Shown: positions 1-12,809, counted from the first letter of the stretch. The stretch: 64,000 nt of DNA from Coleophoma eucalyptorum (GCA_026120035.1 JALRME010000004.1:1612001-1676000); one strand, 5' to 3'. A program made the numbers and translations. Notes: generated from the letters alone by a model not told the origin.

Positions 1-2897
1 AATTCTTCAATACTTCGTCTTGACTGATGCATGTCAGACATGTCAAAGAGGAGAGGTTCATCGTCCGCCTCGTATACCCCGGCAGTACGGCCAGAGCTAT
101 GTCTGCCAGTGCCTCTTTCGCTAGTGCCACTTCCACTTCCTCTATCCATCAAGCTTGAAAAAGAGCCTGTTTGAGGAGGGGTGACACCACGTCCACCAAT
201 GCGGCCGAGTCTTGCTCGATAAGGGGAGTTTGTTGAACCAACTGAGAGGCCACGCGGAACCTGTGGCACATCTGACTCTTGACCTTCTAGCGAGGATGAT
301 GCTTGGCGAGACATTGGAGTGGAAGATCCGGAAATGTGAGGAGCAGGCTGAAGCAGGCGAGATGGGGAAGGTGAAGATACAGAAGCTACATTTTCTGACG
401 TTTGGCCAATACCTAAGAGTGCACTTAAGCTCGGCGGTTCACGGTCATCCGCTCCAAGACTGATACTCCTGTGCGGGCCAAATGGCACATCTCCCAAGTC
501 ATCATCCACGACTGCAGCTCTGTGTCTTTGTGCGACTGAGCTAGATCTTCGCGTATGTTGATAATATGGCCTTGGAGACGTTGGAATATCAATTGCATTC
601 GTGGCGAGCTCGTTTGTTGAGTCATCGTCTGCTACATCCTCCAATCTAGGCTCCGGATCCCGGTTTCGATGACTCAGTGTACGAGTATGTGCATACGTCT
701 GAGAATATTCTGCTATAGAATTAGCGCTCAGTCGAGACGGTATAGCTGGTGTATGAGGTGTATGTGGCGAAACAGGTTTTCCTGGCGAAGAAGAAACGGA
801 CATCGATGTTGCTGCTACCATAGGTGGTACACTTGACAGCTGTCGACTCGATGAGCTAGAAGATCGGTGTAATGCGGTTGATGACGACATGGATTCTGTA
901 AGTGCATTATTTGATTCTCGCATCATTTGGAACTTTGACAATTGAGCACTTGTTCGCTTAGTTGAAGCCTCGCCCGAAGGTTCGAAGCTCTGAAGTGTCT
1001 TCTTGCTATCCAATAATTTCAGGAATTCCGATATGTTATCATCGTCGGTCTGCAATGAACCAGAACTTCCACCTGCTCCGGTGTCCGCTAGAATTCCAGA
1101 GCCGGGTTGGGCAGAAGCTGAGGAAAAGCTTTGCTTTCCACTGCTGTTTTGGTCGTCGTCCACAAATTTACTGGTTCCACCAAAGGATGATCTACCTCGG
1201 CGATGCGTGAAGCTACTACTATAGCGACTGAGTGGTGTAGGCTTTGGTGAGCTTGAAGTAGAGGGCACGATACTTTCAGGAACGACTGGGCCACCTCTTA
1301 ATGAAGCTGGCATCCCTGCTGTCAAGGAGGAGCGATTTCGTGCCTGTGCCAGAGCACTGATTCCAGACGTTCGAGGTAACGACTGAGGTGATTGGGGGAG
1401 ATCCACTCCATGCAGTAAAGGATTCCCGCGCCCAGGTGAAGATGATAATGAACCTGCTTTAAATGGCTGGAATGATAGCGAGGGACGTCTTGCCATGTTA
1501 AGGCCTTCAAGAGATCGCAGTGAAGCTCTTGAAGTCTGCATTGGTCTTGTTCGGGGTACAGAGTCTGCTGGTGAGGAGCCATCGTCCGATCCCATAGTCT
1601 TAGCTGCTCGCAACGCTGAGATTGGGCTTGATCCCAGAGGAGGTGCAGCACCATGAAATGTGGACAAGCTACCATATGCCTGCCCTGGTTCCGCATCCTC
1701 CGGACGGTGGCGATGTGCAGGCAATGATCCGACTTCAGTCTTGGAGTTGCTGCGCTGAATGTTACCTTTGGTTGCTAACGAAGGCTGGAAGAAGTGCTCA
1801 TCAGCACCCATGAACCTTGAGCTCAAAAGCGCTTCAGAGTCATCCACACGGAAATTGCAATCATTTCGGTAGGATACCTCAGCGGAAAATTGCCCTACAG
1901 GAGTGTCCGTTGTCCCAACAAGGTATTGTGTTATGACAGGGCTAGAACTCTCATACAATGGTACAGTGAGCGCATCATAACGACTTGGCGTAGCTTCGCC
2001 AGTTAGGATGCGACAATTGACGCGCAATTGGCTGTTCGCAGATCTGTTCTTGGCCAAGTTCTTCACAAATCTCCATCCTGGCACAAACTTTGCTGTAGTA
2101 TATAGGGAGCGAAAGAAGACAATGCACTTCTTGTACACTGTCGGGAGTGTTGATCCAAAATCATAGGTATTGTCACCCATAACGTCCTTCAGTTCAATCC
2201 TCCATCGCTCAAGAATGACTTCGGTGTTGATCTTGGTTGGTTGCGGTCCACCTTCATTGAACCCACCGGACCTATTCAGAGCTTCTTGAACATCCCATCT
2301 CTTTCCTTGATCATCCAGGATGACTAGACTCTGGTTCTTTGTGAAATCTGCAGTGTTTAGGTATGTTTCAATGATGAGGGGAGGCGGGCGGTTGTCGATA
2401 ATGCTGCATGTCTTCCAACTCTGTAGCTCTTGTCGAAAGGCATTCGTATCGTCAGTCTCTATTTGGAACTTCTAGGATCAGCTAGATTCAGGCTCATAGT
2501 GGATGCACTTATCATACCCATTTATTAACTTTCTTTGGGCCATCCTTTGTAAAGACAACCGGCAGTGAGATTCTGGACTGCAGAATTACAATGGCAGCTT
2601 TTGTATGGAAGTTCTAAATGTGATCAAAGGTCAATCTAGGCCAGCTCATCTTCGAGCAATAGTAGTACTTGGGATGCATACCTGTACAATTTGGTCCATC
2701 TTCCTTACCGACTCTTGACTTGGACCACTTGTGGGAACCGCACCACCGGCCTCGTCGGTTTCGTTATAGCCAGGCATGTCTGATGCTGATCGTGCGTGTG
2801 AGCTAAGGCTTTCTTCTCGGGAGTTGTTCGTCCGCATGGGATTAGTTTGAGGTAACGAGGCTGGCGAAGCCGTCACCATTCGAGGGTGTTGATGCAT
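1..2897 (-). CDS. ATG13: Autophagy protein Atg13, partial (3' end beyond left edge)
   Basis: Regulatory subunit of the Atg1 kinase complex that starts autophagosome formation; its phosphorylation by TOR controls assembly. Three exons are visible: 2682-2897, 2518-2613 and from about 2468 to the left edge. The start at 2897 opens a Ser/Asn-rich leader of about 65 residues. A HORMA-type domain follows, beginning near MDQIVQ and including NKW, FQIETDD and, further on, FVKNLAKNRSANSQLRVNCR. The rest is Ser/Thr/Pro-rich and low in complexity, as expected for the Atg1- and Atg17-binding tail. The last visible residues, EPLLFDMSDM then QSRRSIEE, match the conserved C-terminal motif of fungal Atg13, so little should be missing. 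About 925 codons are visible. The acceptor of exon 3 is ambiguous: 2471 or 2468, with 2468 giving the more usual family sequence. Identification is by recognition of the domain and tail motif. Confidence 0.9.
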
Positions 2898-3736
2898 ATT
2901 TAGAGATCTGTGAATCTATGCTTTGGTATGATGTAGGCTGTATCAGAGAGGGACAGTTGCGTACGTGTGCACACCAAGCAGTAGTTCCTACACAATTCAC
3001 ACGGCGGCGTTGTGAGGCTAGATGTTGAATGTAGCAGTGCCGATATACCACATAATTTGGGCATCCATCGTTGTATATCGTATTGTATATCGGAGTTCAG
3101 AGGGGACTTGATGTGTTCGTGAGCAGAACCCAAACGTGCGTACTGCAGAAGGAGCCGGTGAGCCCAATGTGGTAGGCAGACGTAGCTGTGGCCTAGGAGG
3201 AGGCTCAGGCCGCAGACATGTCGATGATAGCCTGCTAGTAGTTTGGTTCTATTTGATCAGAAGCTCGGGGAGCTGGTAGTGTGGCGGATTTCGTGAAGGA
3301 CCACTGCACAATGCAAAAAGAGTGATCGTGTGTGTTTGTTTCGTTGAGAGAGCTCTATATACTTGTACCGAGCATCAAGTCGTTGAAGGAGCGCTTGATG
3401 GGGAATCTGGACGGGAGCGCTATTGACAAAGAAGGGGAGAGATAGATGATACAGGAATGCAGCTCGAAATGGATTGATGATAATCTGGGGACGACGAGGC
3501 CCGGTGTTCACACGATGCAAAGTCACGGCTGTTGTGCTTCGAAATATGAGCAAGACGCAGACAAGGCGGTAGAAAACGGCCTTGGATCGTAGCGTGCATG
3601 CAATCCGCCATCGTATCTGGAATCGGTGAAGGAGCCTTATCTGAAGCACGGTCACGTGTCTGATCTTCCGCGCTGGAGTGTCGAGGTTGGTCCCACCACC
3701 GTGCCCACGCTAGGCCGGGGTGGGGCGATGTGACCC

Positions 3737-3760
3737 TGACACTCTCTCCAGTGAGTGTCA
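3737..3760. repeat. Perfect 8-bp inverted repeat, 8-nt loop
   Basis: TGACACTC at 3737-3744 is the reverse complement of GAGTGTCA at 3753-3760. It lies about 840 bp upstream of the ATG13 start, in a stretch without a gene. It could be a hairpin or a dyad operator; the sequence alone does not say which. Confidence 0.6.
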
Positions 3761-4068
3761 CCCCCATTATTCTGGTCTGGTCTGGTCTGATCCTTTCGCG
3801 ACAGACCACCCAGAAGACGTTGCCGGCCTTCATGTGATGATGATGGTTGTCCCCGTCCCGATCGCGCGCTTTGCGCTTTGCAACCTTCCTCCCAATCTCA
3901 TCTTGGTCTGTCCAGCGCTGCCGTGGAAACCAGGAGCACAACTGAACATCTTCAACCGCTGTCTGTTGGGTGTCGTGCCAGAAGCAACGATGAGGTGGGG
4001 CTAGTGCCGGCGTCAAGAGTCAGAGAGAGACCCAGAGAGACCCGGGGATAGACCATCCCATCCAGGTA

Positions 4069-4086
4069 CTCGAGTCACTCGAGTCA
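4069..4086. repeat. Tandem duplication of a 9-mer
   Basis: CTCGAGTCA occurs twice head to tail. Each copy holds a XhoI-like palindrome CTCGAG and a TGACT-like half-site. No known function is claimed. Confidence 0.55.
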
Positions 4087-5903
4087 CCAGAGTTCCCCGG
4101 CTCCCCTTCTCGCACAGGATGGAGAGACACTGGACAGACCCTTACTCTATCCTTTCCTCCAAAGGCGCCAGAGACATGACCTCACTGGACCAGAAGGCCA
4201 TGGTGTGCAGTGAGTACCGGTGACTGAAGTCAGTCATTGTTCTCTCTCGACCTATCCGCGGGACTCGGTAACGCCTCTTGTGAGCGTGACACTCTCGCAT
4301 TCCCCAGGGGCTCTGTTACTTGCAGCAATGCTTATGGACAAGCTCCGGGAACAAAGGGAGCACCCCCAGCTTTAGCCATTTGCTGCGAGATCGGAACAAT
4401 ACTGAATGTCGGTCAAAGTCCTTCCATACCAGCTCACGTGGTACTGCAATCCTGCGCTGCATTTCGATTGTCGTCATCAATAATAAGCTTTCGACGCAAT
4501 GATGCACAACAGGTCAATGGCAAGGGACTGTAAACCAGTATCATCTGCCACAATATTACATACTATGTCACCATAGTCTCACGAATTGAGTTTGCAAAGG
4601 TTGACAAGAATGCGGTTTAGCAAAGATTCTTGTCACGCTTGAGAAACATCAGGATTGCGTCCAGTTGGCCATCTCATGTAAGCTTTAGCAAGGTATGAAG
4701 ATCTATATAGTACTCGCAATCTCAAGACACCACAAATTTGCACAGGCTTCCTTCCGGTTTGCAATTTCCATACCGAGTTTGTGTAAATGAATCTGGCGGT
4801 TAAGTGACGGCTCTAGGCAATAATCCCATGACCAAGACCATGGCTGGATCTGTAATCAGTGCACAATCTGCTCGATATATATATTTCGTCATTCCGGTCT
4901 CTTGTGCGAGACAATCACTGCAACGCGAATAATAACAGTCTTTTCTGTATCTTCAATGCTATTCCAACACCTCTACATTCTATAAAGCCTCTTCTTCGAA
5001 ATTCGTTGTCTCCTCTAACTTCGCATAAGCATATATGCAGCACGGGAGATACTCATCCTCGCGGATCTTCAAATAAAGTAAGTCTCATGGGACAGCGATC
5101 GGTCACCTGCTGCGACTTCCCTCCACTGCCGAAAAAATGCTTTCCTGTACCATGAAACTCTTTATGTCTTGACGTAATGAGGTGGGAATACAATTTCGAG
5201 CATAGACAGATATATGTAAATTCGTTCGCCTGCTGCTTGGCCTTCTAGCTGCAGTTAATGGCCATTGAATGGAAAAGATATATCACGCAAAGACCCGGTT
5301 GCCTATAGTCACCCACTGAAGTTGTTTATCATTTAAAATTATCTCAAATTTCATTTCGAGATGCAAAGTAGATGTCGCACAGCCTTTGTACTTGATTCCG
5401 CATTGTTTCACAGTAGCACTATTGGATCTGGACCATTCGTAAGTTTGTCTCCTGCTGGCATTAGGAATATGTACAACACTCTCTTGCACGGAGATAAATC
5501 TCCTCAAATGTCTGTTCCGGACGATAAAAAAGATCACACCATAACAGAGCTACTGAATTCTTCACCGGGAAAGCGGAAGGTGATCTGATTGATAAACCGC
5601 CTTCCAAAATTGTCTTCCAAAAACAAATATATCGAGTGGTGAAAAACTAGGAATAATAAGCCTCTTCATTGGGCGTTGGAATTAAAAAAGTGTTCTTCTA
5701 GGGCAAAGTAAGACAGAGTAAGAGTAGACAGAAATAACCGCTCCACAACACTATACAATTACCCATACTAACTACCGCAGCATGATGCCTAGCAGTTAAG
5801 TAATGTACAAAAGAATAAGAATAACAAAATAAGGCTTTGTGGATAATGAACCAAAGGAGGAAACGAATGCAGGGCATCGAGGGGTATAAAAGGGGTTGAC
5901 TGT

Positions 5904-8900
5904 TTATGGAGCCGCGGTCATAGGAGGGGAAACGTCGGTGATAGATTTGAGCATCCTATGAAGGCGAGTTAGTCACTAATCTTTTCCAACGTTATGTTTC
6001 TTGTAGTTTACCTCAAGTTCTCTTCCCTGAAGTCCTCGTTAATATCCGCGATTTGCTTGACGGCAAGTCTAGCTTTGGCCAACTGCGAGAGGAGTTAGTG
6101 TGCTGGATCAAACAAGGTGTGCTGTCTCTTGACATATGAAATACAAGACAAAGCATTAGGAGAAGGCTCTCGGACCGATGCTAGAGCGGCTGATGAACTG
6201 TCTCTCTCACCTTCCGCAGGCGATTCTGGTGCTGCTTTGACTACTTCGTCGTCCACCTCGTCCGCAAATCTGCTAGATCGAAGGCCCTGAAGTGGCTTGG
6301 GTCCTGACGGCGATATAGGGCTACTGAGCTTCGTCTACAGATTGGTTAGTCACAGGTAATCCGCAGTATAGTAAATGTACCTTGGCTTCTGCAAGTTCGG
6401 CATCCTTCACCTTGAGCATTGCATCTGCCTCCTTGAGGCGAGCCTCGAGCTCCACAACCTTCTTGTGGGCTTCCTCCACACCTTGTGTCATGGCATCATG
6501 TAAATCCTAAACATCAGTTAGTGTCAGCCCATCAAATCTCGTACAGAGATCACTTACCCTATAGTCAGACTGCGAGATCTTCGATTGCTCATCTGCTGCG
6601 ATCCGGTGAGCCTCAAACTCCTCTTGTGCCTTTTCCAAAGCGGTCTTGGTTGCCAAGTGCTCTTCAGTGGCCTTTGCACTCTCTTGCTGAGCAGTCATGA
6701 GAGCGGCTTGATGCTCGTCTTTCAAGGCTTGATAGTCAGATCGTAAAGCATCAATCTCTGTAGTATCGGGCTTTTTGTTCTTTAGCTCTTCAAGCTCATT
6801 CCTCAGACCAAACAACTCCTTCCGAAGAGCGTTCTCAACAGTGGTATCTGCCTTCTTGTTCTTAGCGGCATCTAAATCAGCCTCGGCCTGTACTCTTGAC
6901 ATCTTCTCTGAAGCCAAATCTCCCTTGAGGGCGTCAAGATCAGCCTGTGCTTGCAACAAAGCTTCTTGTGTCTTGGATCTTTCCGCTTGTTGAGAAATCT
7001 CAGCAACCTATGTTCATTAGTGTTTCAGATGCTAATTACGATTAGATGGGCATACCTTGCGGTTTTCAAGATCTTGTGCCATTGCCTGTTGACTTGCCAA
7101 ATGTTCCTGCTTGAGGGCTGCGATGACGCTGGCATGACCAATTTGCAATTGCTCGATCTCAGCTGCATGAGTACTAGCACCTGCATCAAGGGCTTTATCG
7201 TGGGCTTCATCCAGGTTCTTCGCATGGCTTGCTTTGAGATCCTCAAGGGCTTGCTGATGGGCAGTCTCCTGGGCATCAAGGGCGGCGTTAGTAGCTGTGT
7301 GCTGGCCCTTCAAAGATTCTAGCTCTGTGGCATGGGTATTTAGAGCATCTGCATAGAGAGCAGTCAATTCCTCGTGTTTTGTCTTCAGTGCTTCGAATTC
7401 CTCTTGGACACCAATGTTCGCTTGAAGACTCTCAATCTCCTTAGTATGAGAATCGAGGGTATTTTTGTGAGAGACAGTCAGTTCCTCGTGCTTGAGTTTC
7501 AAACCCTCTAATTCTTCCATAGCCTTAGCGCTCACTTGAAGGGTTTCGAGGTCTTTGGCATGTGCAGCAAGCATATCCGCATGAGACTTTGTGAGGTCCT
7601 CATGCTTGGCCTTCAAAGCCTCCAATTCCTCCTTAACAACAGAGTTGCCCTGCAGAGACTCAATCTCTTTCTCATAATCATTGGAAATAGTTTCCAGTTC
7701 TTTCTGATGCTTCGAGATTTCTTTCTGGTGCTGCTCTTCCAGAATGGTGATTGCCTGAGTCTTCTCATCCAGGTCTTTGGATACAGCATCAAGATCAGCT
7801 TTTGTTTTGGCATGTAAATCATCTTTCTCTTTCCCATCGGCCTCGAAAGTAGCCAAGATCTTCTCCATAGATGCAATCTGCTGAGTGGCTTTCTCCAGGT
7901 CAGCCTGGGCCGTCTCTAGAGACTTCAGTCTCTCAGCTCCATTAGCTTCCAGATCGCCATGGCTTTTTGTGATCCTATCAAGTTCTTCCTGAGCGGAGGA
8001 GAGATCGTTGTGTGCAGCCTCAAGCTTCAACTTGAGCTCTGCGTGCTCCTTTGCAGACTCGGCACCTGCTGCTAAAGCCTTCTCGGAATTTGATTTAAAT
8101 TCTGCAAGTTCATCCTCTAAGCTAGAAATCTTTGCGGTCAACTCAGCTTGTTCCGAACCAGCTTTTTCCTGGTGGGAAGCTTCTAGGGAGGCTTGAGTAG
8201 CAGCGGCCTCTTCAAGACGCTTCTCAAGATCACTCTTGGAGCTCTCATGCGCCTTGGTCTTCTCTTCAAACTCCTTAGCCAGATTGGAAAGAGCCGCACC
8301 ATGCGAATCAACTTGTGACGCAAGCTTGGCTTCGATGTCCTTTATTTTCTCCTCGTTTGCTGCCTCGGCTGCTTTCAGAGCCTCCGTGAGGCTTTTAACT
8401 TCTAAAGTAGCCTTTTCAAGCTCGGCCTTCAATGAGACAATCTCATTCTCCTTTTCTGATACAGCCCCCGAGTTGGTTGAATTTGTCTCCTTCAGGTTAG
8501 CAATTTCGGCATCGAGTGCCGCCAAAGCAGCTGCATGCTCGGCCTTATGCTTCTCGAGGACTTCTGTGGCCTCTTTTGCTTCTTCGATGGTCTTCAGAGA
8601 CGCTTCCTGGGTTGCCTTGTGGCCATCTTCGCTTTCTACTAGTTTTGCTTCAGCCGCCGATAACGCTTCCTGGGCTGTTTTGTGAGCTATTTCTATCTCT
8701 GCCAATTGTGCTTCAAGGCCTGTGATTCGCGATTGGTGCTTCTCTACAATTTCGTGATGTTGACTTCGAATGTTCTCCTCTTTTTCACTAACGCTGGCAG
8801 CTTCTTCCTCAAGCTTTTTGCTCAGTTCTAAGAGCTTCTCCTGGGAATTTGTGATTTCAGCTGTAAGCTCTTCAACTTTCGTTTCGCTGCTCTCCAATTT

Positions 8901-9834
8901 TGCCTTGAGCTCTTCGATAGTGCTCTCACTAGCTTCGAGCTTGGTTTTGAGATCATCGACATCCTTGGAGGATGCAACTGTACTTGTTGGGCGAACAGGG
9001 GCTTTAGTGGTCGAAGCAGATCCCGAAAGTGTAGACAATCTCTTCCTTGCCTCTGCCACGGGACCGCCAACAGCTGGTCTTGTAGTTGTCGAGGATCGTA
9101 GGCTCGAGGTAGAACTTGAACTTGCCGGCCCTGTAGCTCTGGAAGTTGTAGACGATGCCGCCGGCCTAACAGTACCACTTGGTTTAGGACTTGAACTACC
9201 AATAGATGTCGCTGGCTTCCGAGCGGTAGCAGTGGAGGATGCAGGAGCTGTTCGTGATGTGGTAGTACTCTTGGTTGGGGACGAATGGGCTGCGCTGCAG
9301 AAATGGATCATCAGTGATATGCTTCTTTCAATAAAAGGGAATGTCTGCATACGAGGGAGCCACCGAGGTTCTGCGTGTGTGTGTAGAAGTCAATGGTTTC
9401 TTTTTGTCGTCTCCAGATCCTCCCACAGAAGCTTGAGACCTGTGGCTAGTACTTGAAGACGTTGGTCCTGTTGCTGAGCTTGCAGCCTTTCGAATTGTCG
9501 AGCCAACCGCCGGACGTGTAGGAGGTTTGCTCAATCCACCAGTGGCACGAGTTGATGCTGTCGATTTCACCGTAGTCGAGGTTGATGAACCTACAGGACG
9601 CTTCGCTGCCGTAGTACCAGGCCGCTTAGGAGGTATGTTCTCCTTCTTTGCTCCATTTGCTTCTTCCTTTAACGCAGTTGTTTCTTTTTCCGATTCAGGC
9701 TCAACTTCAGAAACTACACCAGCTGTATCTTCGCCAGACTCCACGGGGGTTTCCGCAGCTGGACCTTCCGTAGATTGGGTTTCTTCTGCTGAAACTTCCT
9801 CTGCAGGAACTTGGGCAGCTTCAGCTTCGGCCAT
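5904..9834 (-). CDS. Long coiled-coil protein with Ser/Thr/Pro-rich basic N-terminus
   Basis: Seven exons read by eye: 9353-9834, 7056-9294, 6558-7007, 6381-6506, about 6134-6334, 6012-6082 and 5904-5955, giving about 1206 residues. The first 40 or so residues are acidic (Glu/Ala). Up to about residue 270 the chain is Ser/Thr/Ala/Pro-rich with many Arg and Lys, a composition seen in microtubule- or cortex-binding regions. The rest, to about residue 1080, is almost unbroken heptad-like Glu/Lys/Leu/Ala coiled coil. Three tandem 38-residue repeats, each starting EEL or EEF and containing KHE(D/E)LT, fall at about 7290-7632. The C-terminus is Ser/Pro-rich and ends in a short helix. Such fungal proteins are often labelled M-protein-repeat or myosin-like; a scaffold or septal/cytoskeletal role is only inference. 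The exon 5/6 junction is uncertain: the modelled donor is the weak GTCAAG, and a GTATTT donor with a different acceptor also keeps frame. Confidence 0.8.
7290..7632 (-). repeat. Three tandem 114-nt repeats (38 residues each) within the coiled coil
   Basis: Successive units share the pattern EE(L/F)E(A/G)LK-KHE(D/E)LT then H-KE(I/L)ESLQ-like endings, at a constant spacing of 38 residues in the first two units. They look like an internal duplication of a coiled-coil segment. Boundaries are approximate. Confidence 0.65.
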
Positions 9835-11243
9835 CGTGATTTTTATAAGACTCGAGCTTGGGTGTCAGGGAACAGCTTGCTTGTGTGATGCAAGAGCTCT
9901 CGAATTGTATGCTGAAGTAAAATTTGTCAGCGAGATCCTTATATATAGTCATTGACAGCAGCTGCAGCGATCAGCAAAGAGGAGCACAAAAGCTTCTAGG
10001 CCTGCATTGCAGCTTGCAGCCAGCCAATGCGACACGTCACGGCTGCTCAATGGAGAGACCTAAATCACAACGTGCCACCAGCAATTGACCTGGATAAATG
10101 TACAACTTTATGAGAGGTCCCGAAACTCACGACGAAGGGCTTTGCCTTGCAGCACACCGCTTGTTGTCAACGACCGGTAGCTGCGCAGATTTTGAAAGGA
10201 ATGAACGAGCGACGCGACCCTCGCAGGAATTTTGTTGAAGGAGACGGGTTGAGTCCTAGAAGCAACGTCTTAATCTTGCAAGCGCCAACGACTAACTATT
10301 CTCCCCTCGGTCAGAATGTGTCCAAGCGTATCAGAGTCAATCAAAGCGGAGTAATAGGTGGTCGATACTATGAACTTTTCGGACAAGGTGAGGGGAGGTA
10401 GAGGTAGAGGTAGGAATAGAAATGAGGAAGGATTACCCCCTAAGAGCAATTTACGCGACGTAAACTTCAGGGTCCAAGCTTCATCAGGCTTGAGATCGGT
10501 GATATAGAGGCGTTTTGACAGGTCTCTAGAGGTCCTACACAGCATCTGGATATTCTTTCATATTGCGCTGTGAGATGTAATAGATAAAAGATCGGAAATG
10601 ATCTGACATGGTCCTAAACATAAGTCTCGGACGCCAAAGGGTGCCAAGCTTTAAGGTCTATCCAGTTTATCTCGGGAGGCAACAATTCCTCAGATAGTTT
10701 CAGTGACTAACGAGAATGATTTTGGAATTTTCTGATTTATTCTTGTGACTGATAAAACTAACACTACAATATTTCAGAATTCAATAGTTCAACCAACAAT
10801 ACTCATAAGCCGTTCCTGAGCTGCAATACTACTGCAAAACGAATGCAAGCTGCAGCACTGCACAATATAGAGCTAGCTACCCAAACCAGCTCATTAATTT
10901 CACAGGGAATGAGACCACAAAGTTCACGTTGGAGGACCTAGGAGGCAACAATTATAAAACACTGATCGAATTTGAGTGACGGACTAACTAAACGTAAAGG
11001 GTATCGGGGGTATCTGTCTGTTGTCCGTCTTTCCAAGAGACGCTGCAAGTAAACAAACTTGGATCGTGTTTAGGAGGGTATCCGAAAGAAATAATAAACC
11101 ATCACCGCCATCAATGCCTCAACTAAAATATCCCACATAAGCTTCGACACCTGCCATTATTCTCTCTTCCCCATTGTAGTATGATATGTGCATCGGAACA
11201 TTCAAGCTAATTTATCTTGAGGACGAAAGGGTCAATCAAGTAT
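9835..11243. other. Intergenic interval, no gene seen
   Basis: About 1.4 kb upstream of the coiled-coil gene and downstream of the small Ala-rich gene. Only short unsupported open frames are present. A purine-rich (GGTAGA)-like run lies near 10391-10412. Confidence 0.6.
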
Positions 11244-11987
11244 TTAAGCTTGTACAGCAGGACCGGGTCCAGTGGCGACGGGAACGGTTGGCTCTTCCTT
11301 CTTCTCAGTGACTGGTGCCGCTTCGGTTGGTGCTGGAGTGGCTTCTGTTACAATAGATTAAATACTAGTACTAGTGACTCAAGGGCGCAGAAGCCTACCT
11401 GCTACCTTGGGCTCCTCCTTTGGTGCGACCTCGGTGGTGGCAGGTGCTGCTGGAGCAGGCTCCTCTGCCTTGGTCTCTGCAGGTTTGGGTTCCTCTGCCT
11501 TGGTCTCAGTTGGGGCTGGAGTGGTCTCGGCTACAGTAGGATCAGTGGCTAGATTTCTAACAATTTGAGCGAAACCAACATACCAGCAGCAGGTTCGGCA
11601 GCAGGTGCAGCAGCAGGTTCAGCAGCAGGTTCAGCAGCAGGTTCAGTAGCGGGTGCAGCAGTTGTAGCAGTAGCTCCGTTGGTGGTTGGCTCAGAAGGCT
11701 TAGCTGTCTCCGTTGGCTTCTCGGCAGCAGGCTTCTTATCCTTCTTCTTGAAGATGCTCTTCAATTTGGCCTTAAAGTCATTGATAGCATTTGGTGCTAC
11801 AGCTTGATGTTAGATAACTAAGCAACTTGAGAAGGGAACGATGAAAGTATTGTTGTCAACCCATCACATCATCAAAGTCGACAACATCGATGAGCTAGGC
11901 TAAGCTTGCATGAAATGTCGCGCAGAACGCGCAAGTGTGTATGCTGGTGCGAAAAGAGACGCTTGTAGACTTACGAACTCCAGGCAT
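11244..11987 (-). CDS. Small Glu/Pro/Ala/Thr-rich protein of unknown function
   Basis: Four exons: 11975-11987 (13 nt, encoding MPGV plus one base), 11584-11796, 11399-11548 and 11244-11344; the total of 477 nt gives 158 residues. After MPGVPPNAINDFKAKLKSIF comes a basic patch, KKKDKK. The rest is low-complexity Glu/Pro/Ala/Thr sequence with four near-perfect EPAAEPAA/APAA units and several TKAEEP-like units. All three introns join in frame, and the protein ends GPGPAVQA. No domain is recognised. A short amphipathic basic N-terminal helix followed by a disordered acidic tail is what the sequence shows; a peripheral membrane or cytoskeletal role would be guesswork. Being multi-exon with consistent frames argues that it is a real gene. 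Confidence 0.75.
11585..11655 (-). repeat. Near-perfect GCAGCAGGTTC-type repeats encoding EPAA units
   Basis: Four to five copies of a 12-nt unit (Glu-Pro-Ala-Ala, with one Ala-Pro-Ala-Ala variant) lie in the second coding exon. Copy number is likely to vary between strains. Confidence 0.7.
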
Positions 11988-12809
11988 GATGGCGGTTTGA
12001 GATATGTCTCTTGTTTTCTTTGAAAAGTTGAAAGATGGCTTTTGATACAGCGAAAAGAGGGTGTGTTGGGAACAGAGATCGGGAGCAGCAACAAAGTTGG
12101 GGACTCGTCAATATAATAGCTGGGAGAGCAGAAGAGGAGCTAGACCACTTTGGGCTGCAGATTAGAAAGGAGCCAAAGATAGCACGTAGCATTCTCCTTG
12201 GCGGGAAAGCAGAGACGATGTCCATCATTATCAGCCAGACGTCTCACCTTCTAAAGCCCTTCACGTGGTTCATTTTTGCCCTTGATGCTGGGTTTCTGGA
12301 TATTAATCGTTTGGATTTCTAATATATGCCATTGTTGCCGCGGGTATGTCGCTTGCATCGGTGGAGTCAATTGTTAGCTAGCTCTCTTTACATGGTAGAG
12401 GCGCCAGTCCTCAAATCTTCAATACAGTAATCACAATCGTATCTCGTCCCCGTATCTGCACCCTTGGCCAAGCGCTTAAAGGGTGGTGAGAAAAAAAATG
12501 CATACTCAACGCTTTCGTTTCATTTAAAGGGGATGCGTTGATTGCAGATATGGAAAGACAACCACTTTCCACAGCTCGTTTCACAACCTTAATCTCGTGT
12601 CAAATCGAGGGCAACATAGCGAAACACCACTAATGCGTGCCTAGCTTCAACTTAAAATGCGGCAGTACCGACACAATGCCTTTACCCCACAGCCTGCACT
12701 CGCCTCCAATGCCTAATGCACCCACCTTTAATGCTTTTCAATGTGGAAGCGGGAGTTGCTTGCCTGTCTGAAAACTTCCTTAGATTGTGCCACATTTCAT
12801 TCTCCATTG
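11988..12809. other. Intergenic interval, no gene seen
   Basis: Promoter side of the small Ala-rich gene and 3' side of RRD1. Short overlapping frames at 11900-12322 have no support as coding sequence. Confidence 0.55.

Larger units (their letters stand above)
2898..5903. other. Gene-poor interval between ATG13 and the coiled-coil gene
   Basis: About 3 kb with only short overlapping open frames on both strands, none with domain-like composition or linkable exons. It should contain the ATG13 promoter and leader and the 3' region of the coiled-coil gene. It holds a perfect 8-bp inverted repeat (3737-3744 with 3753-3760), a TCTGG-type run near 3770-3790, and a tandem pair of the 9-mer CTCGAGTCA (4069-4086). 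Confidence 0.6.

Noticed and set aside
3420..4016. Minus frame of 198 codons upstream of ATG13
   Set aside because: His/Arg/Pro-rich, no recognisable motif, overlapped by a plus frame, and within the expected ATG13 promoter or leader.
8770..9456. Long plus-strand frame of 228 codons opposite the coiled-coil gene
   Set aside because: It mirrors the Ser/Ala/Leu composition forced by Glu/Lys/Ala codons on the other strand, as do 8236-8685 and 9527-9955. No introns or domain.
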